Assembly (NCBI RefSeq): GCF_026151205.1
Contig: NC_087081.1
Coordinates: 2,423,246-2,487,245, forward strand
Direction: 5' to 3'
Origin: Bolinopsis microptera
Taxonomy: Eukaryota; Ctenophora; Tentaculata; Lobata; Bolinopsidae
Length of the DNA stretch: 64,000 bases
This document shows positions 24,888 to 38,300 of this stretch, piece by piece. The position numbers were made by a program, and so were the translations under genes. Positions within the stretch are counted from its first letter, which is position 1, and each line of letters starts with the position of its first letter. The notes under the pieces are model-generated. The model saw nothing but the letters and a program-made list of their open reading frames with translations. It was not told where the DNA came from and did not search any database.

Positions 24888-27800
24888 GCAGCAACAGCAA
24901 CAACAGCAGCAGCCGTCCTGGGGAAGCCAACTCAGTGACGCGAAGCGTAAAAACGTTGTCATGAAACTGTAAGAAATATATTTAATCCATTAAGTTAAGA
25001 CTTTCTAGAAAAAAAGCATTATCAGTATTTGCTTACCTCTTATAAAGTTATAATCTTGCTTGGATATATTTTATAATATCTTAGCATAATATTGGTAATC
25101 ATATCTCCATACTGACAAGTTCTTTTTCCCCACAGGGTCCATGTGATTTGTCCGTCTACCAAGACAAACGAAGCAAACGCACACAGAGACAAACGATTTC
25201 ACTCGCTCTACCAGTATGCAGAGGTTGGTGTTCTAATTGTTCTAATTGAAATATAACAATCTGTAGTCTGTCATTGTTATGTTTCATGAGCGTTTCATAT
25301 TTGCGGCTGGTCTGACTAGGAAAGATTCATGGTTGACACTGTTTTATCCTTTTCAGCGGATAGAAAAGACAGTGTACATGTCGGTCAGATCTTTTGATGA
25401 CTACCATAAAATGTTAGCGGAGAAGATTTGGAAGATTCAGAAACAGCTTGACGAACAGCGACAGGTATGACTTCCAGATTTTAAGACTTAGATGTTTCAA
25501 GTAAATTCGCTTTATAACACACTTATCTTTATTTAATTACTATTTTAGATGCAGCATCGATTTTAAACGAAGCACTCAAATCGCAACTAGTTACTTACAC
25601 CTTGATTCCGGCAATCTTGCAAAATAATATGAGCTACGAAACTATAACCAAATGTTCAAATTGAACTGCCAACAAATATACTACTAAGATGTATGAGCCA
25701 AGTAGCCTCATCGCTGCTGCAGAAAATAGAACATACTTGCCTATCCATAGAAATGAAGAATATGCAGTAATACTTATATTTTAAACTTAAACGTTTCTCT
25801 CGGTAAAAATGGATGCCAGTCCATTTCACACGTGGCATTTTGTTAGGATGTTATGACTTTTATACTTCTAAACAGGAATACGCATTACACGTGACCTACC
25901 TATTACACGTGACCTACCTATTACACGTGACCTACCTATTACACGTGACCTACCTATGTCCTATTAAGAACCGTTCAATTGAGTGATCGAATTTTGTCCG
26001 CTGACTACTTCAATACTCGTGAGATAAATTAAACTGATCTATTAATTGATTAAAATTTGCTTCGTCAGAACCGGGATAGGATGAGGAACAGAGCACCAGA
26101 TCAGAACGGAATGCCTCCTCAGTCTCCTCGACTTCCGAACACTGCCTCCCCCAGCGCCAGCAACAACAGCGATTCCAATTCAGGCAAGTTCAAGGATCTA
26201 AGTTATAAAGCCTCCCTTAGTTTTTGATAATTTCTTAGTATTATGTTATTGCAGTTCTGGACTTAACTGTATTTGCAAGTAAATACCTCATTATTTCAAA
26301 ACGAGTAATCTTCAGCCGAATTTTGAGAAGAAAAAAAAAACAACATATTTATTAAAATTGCTCCCCAACCCACACGTTACAACTGAATTCATGCTTGTTG
26401 CAGGTCAAATTTCCCACCTGTTTTGATAGTAAATTATGCTCAGCGAAATATTGAAAAATGTTGTGGAGTTATTTGAATGAGCCCAGTTCTGGAGTTTTGG
26501 CATCATAGTTGGCAGGATAAATGTGTCCTTGTTACTTTTGACAAGACTCCCAACATTACGGTGGTGTAATGGATAATTAAGTAAGTGGTAGTTAAGAAAG
26601 TAAGTGGTAGTTATGATCAGTTTGGTTCCGCCTAACTTTAATGGAGGTAGCGTAGTTTGTAGTATGTCATTGAGGCTAGGAAGCTAAGTAGTGCAACAAT
26701 AATGTAAATGCTAAAATAGTTAAAATAGAGGGACGAGTTGGAGTGAACGTTTCAGTTTCACCAGCGCAGCATAAATATTTGGAAATAATGTAATTTCGAT
26801 TGTTAAATGCCGCCAGAGGGCAACGGTGCGGACACACACAAAAGGATGCTTCATACAAGGCGTCAAACCAGTTGCTATTTCAAAAACTTCGGGCAACTTC
26901 CACACTTACACTATGTTTCAGCAATTCAAGCAGAGTTGAAGCTATCAGTATTTTACAGACGGATATTGATTAAATGTATGGCAGTTTAGGTCCGTTGAAA
27001 AATGTTAAAATAGTCTGTTTTTGGATACAATAAAACACAATCGATAGCTGCTGTCAAAGCGGCTTTGTAGCAAAAAACCTTAAATAATTTGGATTATTCA
27101 TGGTATGATAATGTCTTAAAATGTAACACTCACACTTCACATTTTACCTCTTTCGTTTATTCGTATCCCCTTGTGCATTCTGGTTTAAGTTCAGTGCTTT
27201 TCAGTAACAGTCAGATAATATTATGTTAAAAGTTAATCTCCCTTCACTTTAACCAAAATATTGTGCTGCACAATTTGTGCACAATTGCAGGATTTCTAAT
27301 TTGCTAGGTGGCATCTTGTCAGGAGACTTCTCCTTGACGACAGTTAATCTGCTCGAAAGAATCATTGCTGACATTGTCACTGGTTAATTTACATCGTCCC
27401 AACCGAATATCATATCATTTCTAGCCAGATCTTCCTTGTTATAAAAATTCTGAAATACATTTTTCAAGTTTGCCGCCTTGAATCTTAGTGTTACACAGCT
27501 GTATCGAAATTTTCAGTGGCCTCAGTTTTGAAATTCTAAAAAGACAGTTATTGTTAGACGCGGCTATTTGAGACATCACTGAGTAAAGACTCTTTACAAA
27601 GTTCTAGGAGTAGGAGACTCCTAGTTTTTTGTTTCATCTTTGTGGGTCTCATTCAGTGTGTACACAATACGATATGTAGCGTTTACATCCAGACTGGTCT
27701 CTGATCTGCGACATGGATATTCCATTGAATAAACACACGTTCTTTGAACCCGAAAAATGACCAGTGAACCAATTTTCACACGTGGAGTTCTTCACTCCTT

Positions 27801-30800
27801 GGAAAGCCTATTTGACTCTAGCTTTAGCCTCTATCTCTGATTTACTGGTCGATAATTTTTATAAATTTTATAACTTCCAATATGACAAGTTATCATTCCC
27901 GGGTACACGCTCGCCAAATCCGGCTAAAAACATTCCAAATCACAATATCAATCATAACTGGGTAAAGAAATATAGATCCCAGATCACGAAGTCGAGAAAA
28001 CTTCGAAGCTGCAGCTGCGGGGTCTACTGTGCGTCTGTTCCTGAAAACTATGACTTTCGTTGATTTGTCGATCTGGGCTCCGATGAGTTTCATTTTTGAT
28101 GAAACTCTGAAAGTCTATCGACCAAGTATAAAGTGAACCTAGATCTGTATCTTGAACTTAGATTTCATTGAAAAATGTACCAAACTGTTAAATTCTATCC
28201 GCCACGGTTCAACAAAACGTCGCTCTTCTTAATCTTGACCCTGCCAGATATTCGTTAGGTCTACATTTTACGCGCGCGCGTAAAGAAACCACACAATTTA
28301 GGCATCGGCGGTAACCTAATATAGATTTTCTGAAGCTCTCTCTCTGTACTCTCTAGCTCTCACTCTTGGCTCGACTGTGTTTAACACGAACGCGAACGGT
28401 TAGAATAATCCCAATATTTCAGCTGACCAAGTGATGCCAAGTCCCAAGATAAAACAGGAGAAGACAGATTCCCCAGATCCGACGACAAATTCCGTCCCAG
28501 TACATCCGAACCCAGTGGTTAGCTCGCCAAATCTCACTTTTCTTAAATTTATGACTTGAGACCACACATTTAGCTTCGATTTGATGTGATAATAACTCCG
28601 TGAAACACAATGCGTAAAACAAAATCTTCTTTTCAGACTCCAAAACAAGAAGTTGTGGACACTCCAATGGTGAAGGTAGAGAAAACCTCGCCGGGTGGGA
28701 AGGAAAGTCCGGAGCCGCAAACTTCTCCCAAGAACGGTCCTATCAACAAAAAAGGTAAAAAATACTATTGGACGAGTTTGATCCTCTAATAAGGTCAGAA
28801 AGAACTGAAATGAATAGTTTTGACGACGAAAAAACATTCTATAACTGTCAGTCATTGCATATCGCCAAATTATATGGCAAACCAAATTGGAAGGTTTAAA
28901 ACAAAGGAGAGACAAGGAGAAAAATGCCGATTAGACGTAGTCAAAATCAGTTGTTGCATCTCATGATCTACAATCAGGGGTCGACCGGGATCGGAATTTT
29001 GTCCTGGCCGGGACCGGGCCGGGAATCGAGATGACCCTCATCCCGGCCGGGACCGGGACCGGGATCAGCTTAATTCCGGCCGGGACCGGGATTTTCACGA
29101 TATTTCTATGTTGAAATGGAACATTTTAAGCAACCTTCGTATAAAAGGTCCATTATTATATCTTCGGATGAAGATGAGCCTGAAATCTAATCAATCCTTC
29201 GAGTTTCGATTTTCATTTCGATTAGTTCGATTCTTAACAGTCGTTTCATTTGTCCAAATCAAAGTAATAAAATATGAATTTGAAGCTAAATTGGATTAAA
29301 AAGATCAAAATTCTGCATTAAAAATCCCGGCTAATATCCCGGCCAAAACGGTTATCCCGGCCGGGACCGGGACAAAAATGCCAAATCCCGGCTTTGCCGG
29401 GATCCCGGTCGAGCTCTGTCTACAATATCCACCTCACAATCATTGAGTTAAATTTGAATATGAGAAATAATATTTCCACTAGAATTCCACCAAGATTACA
29501 TCTTCCATCAAAAGCAAAGCTGGCATTTATTTTAAGGGTTTTAGTTTCAACCTATCTACAACTATGTCCTATTGATATTACTTTTCTTGCTTCTGTAGAT
29601 TTCTACGATTATTTCACAAACATATTTGCCAGTTTTCACAAGAGACGAGCTGTACACCGAGCTGCTGCCAATTCTGGAAACCTTGTATAACATGGACGAA
29701 GGGGTTTGGTTCAGGGAGCCAGTGGACCCCGAAAAGGAGCTGATACCAGACTACTTTGATGTTATTAAGAATCCTATGGATTTTGGAACGATCAAATCCA
29801 AGCTAAGCGATGGTGGACACTATTCTAATCCTTGGCATGTAAGTTATTTGTCAGGTTTTGACTGATAATAAGACAATTGAAAGGATCTCTTATAATCAAT
29901 AAGAATTCTTTCTCTCGTAGTTCTTTCTCTGATAATGCCTGCCCTTAAAATGCTAGTGGTATTTATCAGATTATACTGGAATTGGTAAGAGAGGTTGTCA
30001 GATGTACGAGGTTCTTAACGCAAGTTAAGATAAATGACTCGTTTAACCAACTAAGCAAAGGCGGGCAATTTGCAAGAGGGATGAAGATATTCGAAAGTAG
30101 GGGGTGAAGAGCCAATTTAGTGTTTTACCGGAGGCAAAACTCGATACGAACGCCAGAAAAGCTTTCTGAATTCATAAATCTAGCAACATAGAAAATCGTG
30201 GTCCACAAAATTATGAACAACAATTATATTATGATTTGGTACACCGAAGCAGTTAAGTACTAAGTATAAATTTCAGCAAATTTCTCGGAATCATACGAAT
30301 AAAGGGAATTGGAATACACTGTAAAATAATTCTTTTGAATAAGCTAAATCGAAATCCGGTCAATTCGATAAATTACCGGAAGCAATGAGATCAATCCAAG
30401 TCTAGACATTAATGGTTCTAGATAAATTGTGTCAAATTTGACCAAGAGAGCTAAAAATTTGCCTACTATTAGTATAGTTATTGTTTGACATCTGCTATTT
30501 TTAAATAAACTTTTGCATTTCACTAAATTTTAGAATATGGAGCTGAAATTAGGACTAGTGCAGTAGAATTAAAGCTCTTGTATGTTAGCAATATCGGCTG
30601 GCAGAGTTTTGAGATAAATTACCAATAGTGGGCTTAGTAAATGTTAGTGGTTATCGTATGCTTAAATAATTGAAAATATCAAATTAAAAAAACATGTTTC
30701 ATCTTCAGTTTATAGACGATGTCAATCTAATGCTGAAAAACGCGTTCACCTACAACCGCAAAAATACTCGAATCTACAAACATGCTGCGAGGTTAAAAGA

Positions 30801-33800
30801 CGTTTTCAAGGCGAAGATCGGCGCTCCCATGAAAAAGTTGGGATACTGCTGTGGCAAAAATGTGAGTGATTATATGGTGATAGTTAAACTCTAAAAGTGT
30901 TCTTATCCATCTGTTATGTAGTTGTGATTTGAAGAAACCATATCCCCAAAAATCTTTCGTCTTGACGCCACGAAAGTGCATCTTAAACTGAAACCATTCC
31001 CAACCAATTAGTAATTAATTAGGAATTTAAGCCTAAATTGATCATTTAATTAACCACACCCCAGTATGTGTACTACCCTCTGGTTCTCTACTGTAACGGT
31101 TACGGCGGTGCACTCTGCCCCTGGTCCATTGCTCGAGATGCGGAGTACTTGGAGTACATCTGTCCTAACACCAAATCTCCGTGAGTATAGCCCAGTAAAA
31201 TGCGATTTTCCCCCTTTTTTTTTCATTTCTTTTTTATAATCTTATTTCTTTTTTATCAAGACAACTTAAGTTTAAAATAATCAAACAATTAAATAATGAT
31301 ATTATTTGTCTCCAGATACCACTACTGTCAGCGGTGTTTTAACGAACATAAGACTGACTACATTCCCCTGCCGGACGAGAGTGGCAGCACCCTCAACACA
31401 GAGAAGATCTCCAAATCTCAGTTCACAAAGCTTTGCAATGACAAGATCACCGAGGAGGAGTAAGTTTTAGGGCCGTGATTACTGGCCACGTGATTACCAC
31501 GTGAATAATGCTCAAAATCACGCAGTATAGTTTAATTTGGGCTGTCAAATGAAATATTAGATGCGAAACTTTAGAATTTAGATTTGCTGTCGATAATATA
31601 ATATATTTTTTCTTAAATATCTCGAAATTTTGCCGCGAAAAATACAGAACTTTGTTTATTAATGAGCTCAGCTCCTGGAATAGCTTGTCTGGGTTCCCCT
31701 TGTACCCCCTCACCGCCTTAAGTAAGTTAAAATATTCTTAACTAACACAGTTACACTTAGTCTTAAGTAAAAAGCGTGTTCCCTCCCACTGCGGAGGTTA
31801 TGTAGTTATTGTTCGATAGTGCCGACTTGTAATGACTAATTTCTCAGGAAATGCGAATGTAAGGTGTGTGGTAGGATATGGCATAAAGTGTGTGCACTAT
31901 ATCTCGAAACAATATATCCTGATGGTTTTACTTGTCCTAACTGTAGACAGAGCCAAGAGGGCAAGAAGGAGCATCGCTTCGTCGCTAAAAGTAAGTGTTT
32001 TATATTTGGTTACCTGAGCCCCCATTCCCAATATTAAAAAGTAGCCGTAAAATCTTTGATTAGCGGTTATTTACGATACATGATAAAAATGTCAAATCAC
32101 ATGACTACTGACTTGTACAGTACATATTCAATATTCATTCACAAACAAAGGTAAATTTCCTTATGCCTGTTCATATTCCCTCTCTCTAGCTCTGAGAAAG
32201 AAAGAGACAGATCAATGCACAGATAGTCATATCTCCAGTTTCAATCCTGTCTACAGTTACACAACATGTACATATTGTGTTGTTGACAGAGAGCAGCTCT
32301 CCTCTTGCAGAGAGCTACGTGATATACACCATTATTACACATATAAAGTAACATATACACTTACACAGTACACACCAGTCACCACGTGACATATTGGGTG
32401 TATTATACCTGATATCTCGTGTAGTGTGTGTGTGCCTGATACGGCCTGGTTCTTGAACATCAGCCATACAATGACTTGAAATAATGGTATTCTAATCCGC
32501 TGCTCAAATGCTAACATACCCGCTTTAATGGCACTTTCAAGTTAGTTTCTAAACTAGGACCGATGTGAATGATGATAAATGTCCAGTGGGCTATAAGATA
32601 TATAATAACGTAATATAGCTTAGTGGATTTAAACCTAATAAAGAAATCGTACCCGGGTCAATTTGGCACGAGAGATCACTGTGTGTGTGTACTTTACACC
32701 CTACTGTACACTTTATAGCATGTATACTGTATAGTATACTGTATAGTCGTCTACTGTGTATAGCTGGGTACCGTGTCCGGTGTATAGCGGGACACTGAAC
32801 GTTTATACCTGGCATTAACTTCAGATATAATTCCACAAATATTCTTCTGATTTTCTTCAGATAATCAGTAGTCTGCAACTCACACCGATATCATTCTGTA
32901 GTCAGCGCGTCCTGTTAGTGTTCGACATGAAATACGCATTAATATGTTGCGAAGAGACAAAGTTGACGCCAAAATTATTCTGAAATTCAGTACAATGTCG
33001 AGCGCGTGTAGGTTGCGTGTACCATACACACGAACGCGTGTGATGAAGGTGTAAAATGTTGGTACATTGTTACGGCGGAATGCCCTTGCCGTTCAAGACA
33101 ATGTATAAAATGTGTATGGATATTGGATATCATGATATGCAATTAGTTTGTAATGATATGTGATTATGTGTTATGGTATGTACAGCTCGGTACGTAAATA
33201 TGTAATATATGTAAGTGTAATGTGTATAGTGTAGGTTAACACGTGTCATGTTGAGAGGGGCTGGATAATGACAAGTTGGTTACAAAATGTTACACTATCT
33301 GTGTGTTACACACGCTGTTACACGCGCTGTTACACGCGGGTCAATCGTGGACGGAATTCGGTTGAGTTTGTAATGGGCTATCGTACACTTTTCATGTAAC
33401 ATTGAGTGCGTAGTGTTTAGAAATACATGGGTAACACGGCGAGAATCCGTCTCAAAGTTTGCCAAGCGAGTTGTGTGTGGGTTATAATTATAACACATAC
33501 AACACTTTGCTTCAATGTTAGTTTCAGGGCTGAAGCGGACACTTTTTGCGGTGAAGTTCGGGTGTAATGATAGGTATCAGGTCATCTTACATGTATTGAG
33601 TTTATAGTGTAAAGAGCTACATCCAGGGTAATGTGTCTTATGTAGTATACACAAACACTAGACGGATTGTTTGAAGGGCGCGGGCGTACTCTCGCTCTCT
33701 CTCTGGGCATTTGTATGTGTACTTCATGGTATTACTTGAGGTGTATACATTTATACAATACACATTGTAAAATGGAAGTATTATGTGTTGTCATGTACAT

Positions 33801-35328
33801 TTGTATATATACATTCGCATTCTTCGCTATGTTTTCATTGAAATACGCGTACATTTAAGTATCCAATACATTTTTATGTATACTTTTCTCCAAAAAGGAG
33901 CAGAGGCGATTCTAGTCGATGAATTTGTTCCAAAGACGCGTGCGTGTGGATTGGGTGTCAAATTACACCCACAGTGAAGCAAGAAGGGTGTAACACAAGT
34001 AATGTACCATGGTACACTGTATGTACATTTTACAAAAAGAGTGTAACAAGTTATGTACCATGGTAAGCTGTATATAAATTTTACAAGATGGGTGTAACAC
34101 AAGTAATGTACCAAATAACGGAGTAGTTCGCTGTTTATTAGTCTCATGATTGAAATACTGATATCTGGATATTATCCGGTTGGAAGAGACAAGGACAAGT
34201 GAAACAAGGAAGTTAGGAGTAAGGGCAAATTTTCGGCGTCAACGCCATCTTCAGGCTAAAATTGTTATAAATGTTAGTATATAATAAATGCTTCTATACT
34301 AGTTAAAATGCTAAATTAAAATTACACACACTGAATACAGGTTACATCAAATGGTATTGTACATTACATTGAAAATAGTGATGTACACACGTTTTACACT
34401 CTGTCCAAGTACATAATATCTACTGAACAGCAGGGTCGTGTGCTATTTGTTTAAATTTGTCTTTGAATATGTTGTAAAAGAAATCCCTTAAGCTTCTCGC
34501 ACTCTTCTTTGTTATTGATACTAGGTTTAAATAAATTAATGTAGTAAGCTTCTGTCACTTTACGTTTAATGGTCAACAACGGTTACCAAGACCCACGACG
34601 TATAAACAAAACAGGACGACTTCACCCTCTCTCACCTACAACACGTCATAACCCTTCATCATCAAACATACAAGATACCGACCACGTAACATGCACTCTA
34701 CCATTCATCAACGAGCCATTTTCCAAAGAAGTCACTCAATTTGCCCTCTCACACAACTTACCGGTCAAATTCATATTCACACCAGGTAAGAAACTCTCAG
34801 AGATCTTATGTTCATCACGACCACACGACAAACCACACTGCACCATACCAAACTGTATCATATGTCCACTCATCACAACAAATCACGACTGCAAACCAAA
34901 ATGTGTCATATACAAAGTTACATGTAAATTATGTCAAGAGCTATATATAGGGGAAACGAGTAGAACAGCACACGATAGATTTTCAGAGCATCGAAGAGCA
35001 GTCAACAGGCCTTTAACCTATCCTGATAATGCGTTGGCTGCTCATTATTCAGAGTTTCACGATAACATAGAACCAGATATTTCCTTCGATATTTTAGAAA
35101 TTAACTTATATAGCACCATTAAACGTAAAGTGACAGAAGCTTACTACATTAATTTATTTAAACCTAGTATCAATAACAAAGAAGAGTGCGAGAAGCTTAA
35201 GGGATTTCTTTTACAACATATTCAAAGACAAATTTAAACAAATAGCACACGACCCTGCTGTTCAGTAGATATTATGTACTTGGACAGAGTGTAAAACGTG
35301 TGTACATCACTATTTTCAATGTAATGTA

Positions 35329-35362
<34 letters not shown>

Positions 35363-38300
35363 AATGGCATAAATGGAGAAAATGGAGAATTACTCATAGG
35401 TTTTTCCATTTTCTCCATAGAAATAGTCTCCATTTTATGCCATTTTATGCCATTTTATGCCATTGAAAACCTGAAAAATTTAGAATTTCGAGAAAAATTA
35501 TTTTAAAAAAAGATATTTTCGGCCAATAATGAACAGGGTAACATGAAACATGGAGAAAAGTGGTTTTTAGAAAAACTTTGAAAAATTTTGAAAAATGTTG
35601 ACTTAGAAAATGTTCGGTCCGAGTCATTTTCGATACGTACCTCCCGTATCGAGAGCTCCCGATTCCGAGCTTGTGTTGCAAAGGGGAGGCCTGCCTTCCG
35701 AGATCGCATTACCTCGAGTCCAAAATTGTGTATCGAGGGGAAGGTGTGGACTTCGAAAAACCGAAAAAATATTTTCGGCAAATAATGAACAGGGTAGCAT
35801 GAAACGTGGAGAAAAGCGGTTTTCAGAAATTTGAAAAATTTTCAGAAATTTGAAAAATTTCGGCTTATAATGAACAAGGTAGCATGAAACGTGGAGAAAA
35901 GTGTTTTTCAGAAAAACTTTGAAAAATTTTGACTTAAAAAATTACCCCTCGGGTACACAATTTTGGACTCGAGGCTTCCCCCTGGTAATGCGATCTCGGA
36001 AGGCAGGCCTCCCCCTCAGTGCGAGCTTGTTTCGACTTTCGAGGATGTAGGTCTCACTTCTCAGTGCCTATTACTCCCCTATTACTCACTCCTGCTGTAG
36101 CCTGTAGAAATAACTTTACACTAGGCTTGAGTAATTATGAGTTTGCCTGAAGTGTGCCTCTACTAACCTAGTATAAACATCTAGTAGCCTACTATGAGCT
36201 TTCACAAGCTTGTTACGCCCCTAGTAAGCGTAAATAAACATGTTAGGATGTCCAATTTAGGTGTTAAATGGTGTTAAAGATGAAATTTCGAAGACAAAAT
36301 TCATGGCATAAAATGGAGAAAATGGAGAATTACTCATGGGTTTTTCCATTTTCTCCATAGAAAAAGTCTCCATTTTATGCCATTTTATGCCATTTTATGC
36401 CATTGGCCCCCCCCCCCCCCCCCTAATGTACAATACCATTTGATGTAACCTGTATTCAGTGTGTGTAATTTTAATTTAGCATTTTAACTAGTATAGAAGC
36501 ATTTATTATATACTAACATTTATAACAATTTTAGCCTGAAGATGGCGTTGACGCCGAAAATTTGCCCTTACTCCTAACTTCCTTGTTTCACTTGTCCTTG
36601 TCTCTTCCAACCGGATAATATCCAGATATCAGTACAAGTAATGTACCATAGTACTCTGTACATAAATTTTACAAGATGGGTGTAACACAGGTAATAGGGT
36701 CCGGACTCTACGGCGTAAGACTCTACGGCGTGAGACTCTACGGTGGGTTAGGGTTAGGGTTAGGTTAAAGTCTTACGCCGTAGAGTCCCGGACCCGTTAC
36801 CTAATTAAGGTTGTGATTCGAGTTTCATGGTGAAATTCAGGGTATGTTTAAAGAACTGGGTGAGATAACAGTCTGTGTTTTAAGTAAAATTAACATGACG
36901 CACGTATTTCCCACTGAACCGCAACAGATTTTCACCCAAAGGCCAAAACACACTCTGGGCCACATAAAATTGTGAAATTGTGAAACTATCTAAAATGTGA
37001 AACTATCTAGCTAACTAGCTAACTTCAGACATCATTGTTAATGTAATTAATATGAAAGACGTGGAACCTGATAGTCTCTATAAAACAAACAATTATTGAC
37101 ATTATTTTCCCCGTTTACGTTGATCCCCTGGTAATTTAACACACTGTTACATTACCGAAGATTGTGACGAACTATTTAACCTATATGTACCAGTCGCGAG
37201 ATCAAGCGGGAGCCTAGACCAACATTGGTCATGTTCTCGGATATTTTCCCGAGTAATGGCTGACTACTCCGTTTTTGTAGTAGTCGGTGATTGGTCAGTC
37301 TTTGGTATCACGTGTGTGGTCACGTGTACACACGTTCAGGGGTATATTACACTGCCCTGGAATAATCCCTCAGTGTAAGAGTGTACATTTGCATATCACA
37401 TAAGGCCCAAGGGTTATTATATACAGATATACCGGCTGGTGTACATTGTCTCTGACCCGTATAAGAAAGGTTGTTAGATCATTGGTTGGGCACTGTTTTC
37501 TAAGTTTAAGAAGATTGGTATAGAAAATAGAAATTTCAACAGTTCACGAACTTATCATTTTGGATATTATAAGATTTATGGCATTTTAAAACTTACAATC
37601 GTATTCTATACTAAAAGTTGGTACGTTCGATCCCCAGTCATGTGAGAACCACAATTATGTAAGAATGGGGGTACAGGTGGTCTATCATATTAATCGCTTG
37701 AGATTTCTGTTTGCATCTCTCATGAACAATTTATTTTGTTAACTGACATGCTTATTAATTAACAAATTAGTTAATTGATTATCTAATAAAGTACTAAACA
37801 CTAAAAACCCCCCACTTCAGAACTACCCCACTCGAAGCTAGCCAAGCACGTGGAGGATCGTGTAGCTAACTACATGAAGACATGTGACATGGGCGGGAAC
37901 GTTGGAGAGGTGGTGATTCGAGTCCTTAGCTCTTTCGACAAGTTTGTCGAGGTCAAACCCCTCTTCAGGGCTAGGTAAGCTTATTTTTGCTTTTACTTAA
38001 GTTTAGGTATAGTTATTTGTAAACTCCCTCTTGCTAGTTTAACTTTTGCTTTCGGGTTGATCCTCTCTTCAGAAATGTATGTTGTAATTTTAACACTACT
38101 ATATAACAAATAATTTGGAGAAACGATGTAACAGAATCGATATATTTTAATGTTGCCATGGGGTGGCAAGTCCCTATACATCGTGGTCCGATAGTTTCAT
38201 CGCGTCTTAATATAACACTGTAAATCTAACTCTTCGATAGTTTTAATAAACATCTCCAAGAGCTAATCAGTCCTGCGTGAAAGACTACTAAACTTTCTAA

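Larger units (their letters stand above)
34158..36632 (+). mobile_element. Penelope-like retroelement, 5'-truncated with inverted partial copy
   Basis: The main copy runs 34574-36632 on the plus strand. It is preceded by an inverted copy of its own last 416 bp (34158-34573). CTGATATCTGG at 34158 pairs with CCAGATATCAG ending at 36632. Inverted or partial tandem copies at the 5' end are typical of Penelope-like elements. The body encodes a GIY-YIG endonuclease (34574-35237). The 3' UTR is split by another element at 35330-36423. It lies in CBP intron 17, inside a 60-bp tandem repeat. No reverse transcriptase remains, so it is not autonomous. Confidence 0.85.

Noticed and set aside
24733-24930. 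Minus-strand frame coding for a long poly-leucine
   Set aside because: It is the antisense of the CBP polyglutamine tract.
35300-35506. Frame with a polyglycine run
   Set aside because: Reads through the poly(G) cap of a transposable element.
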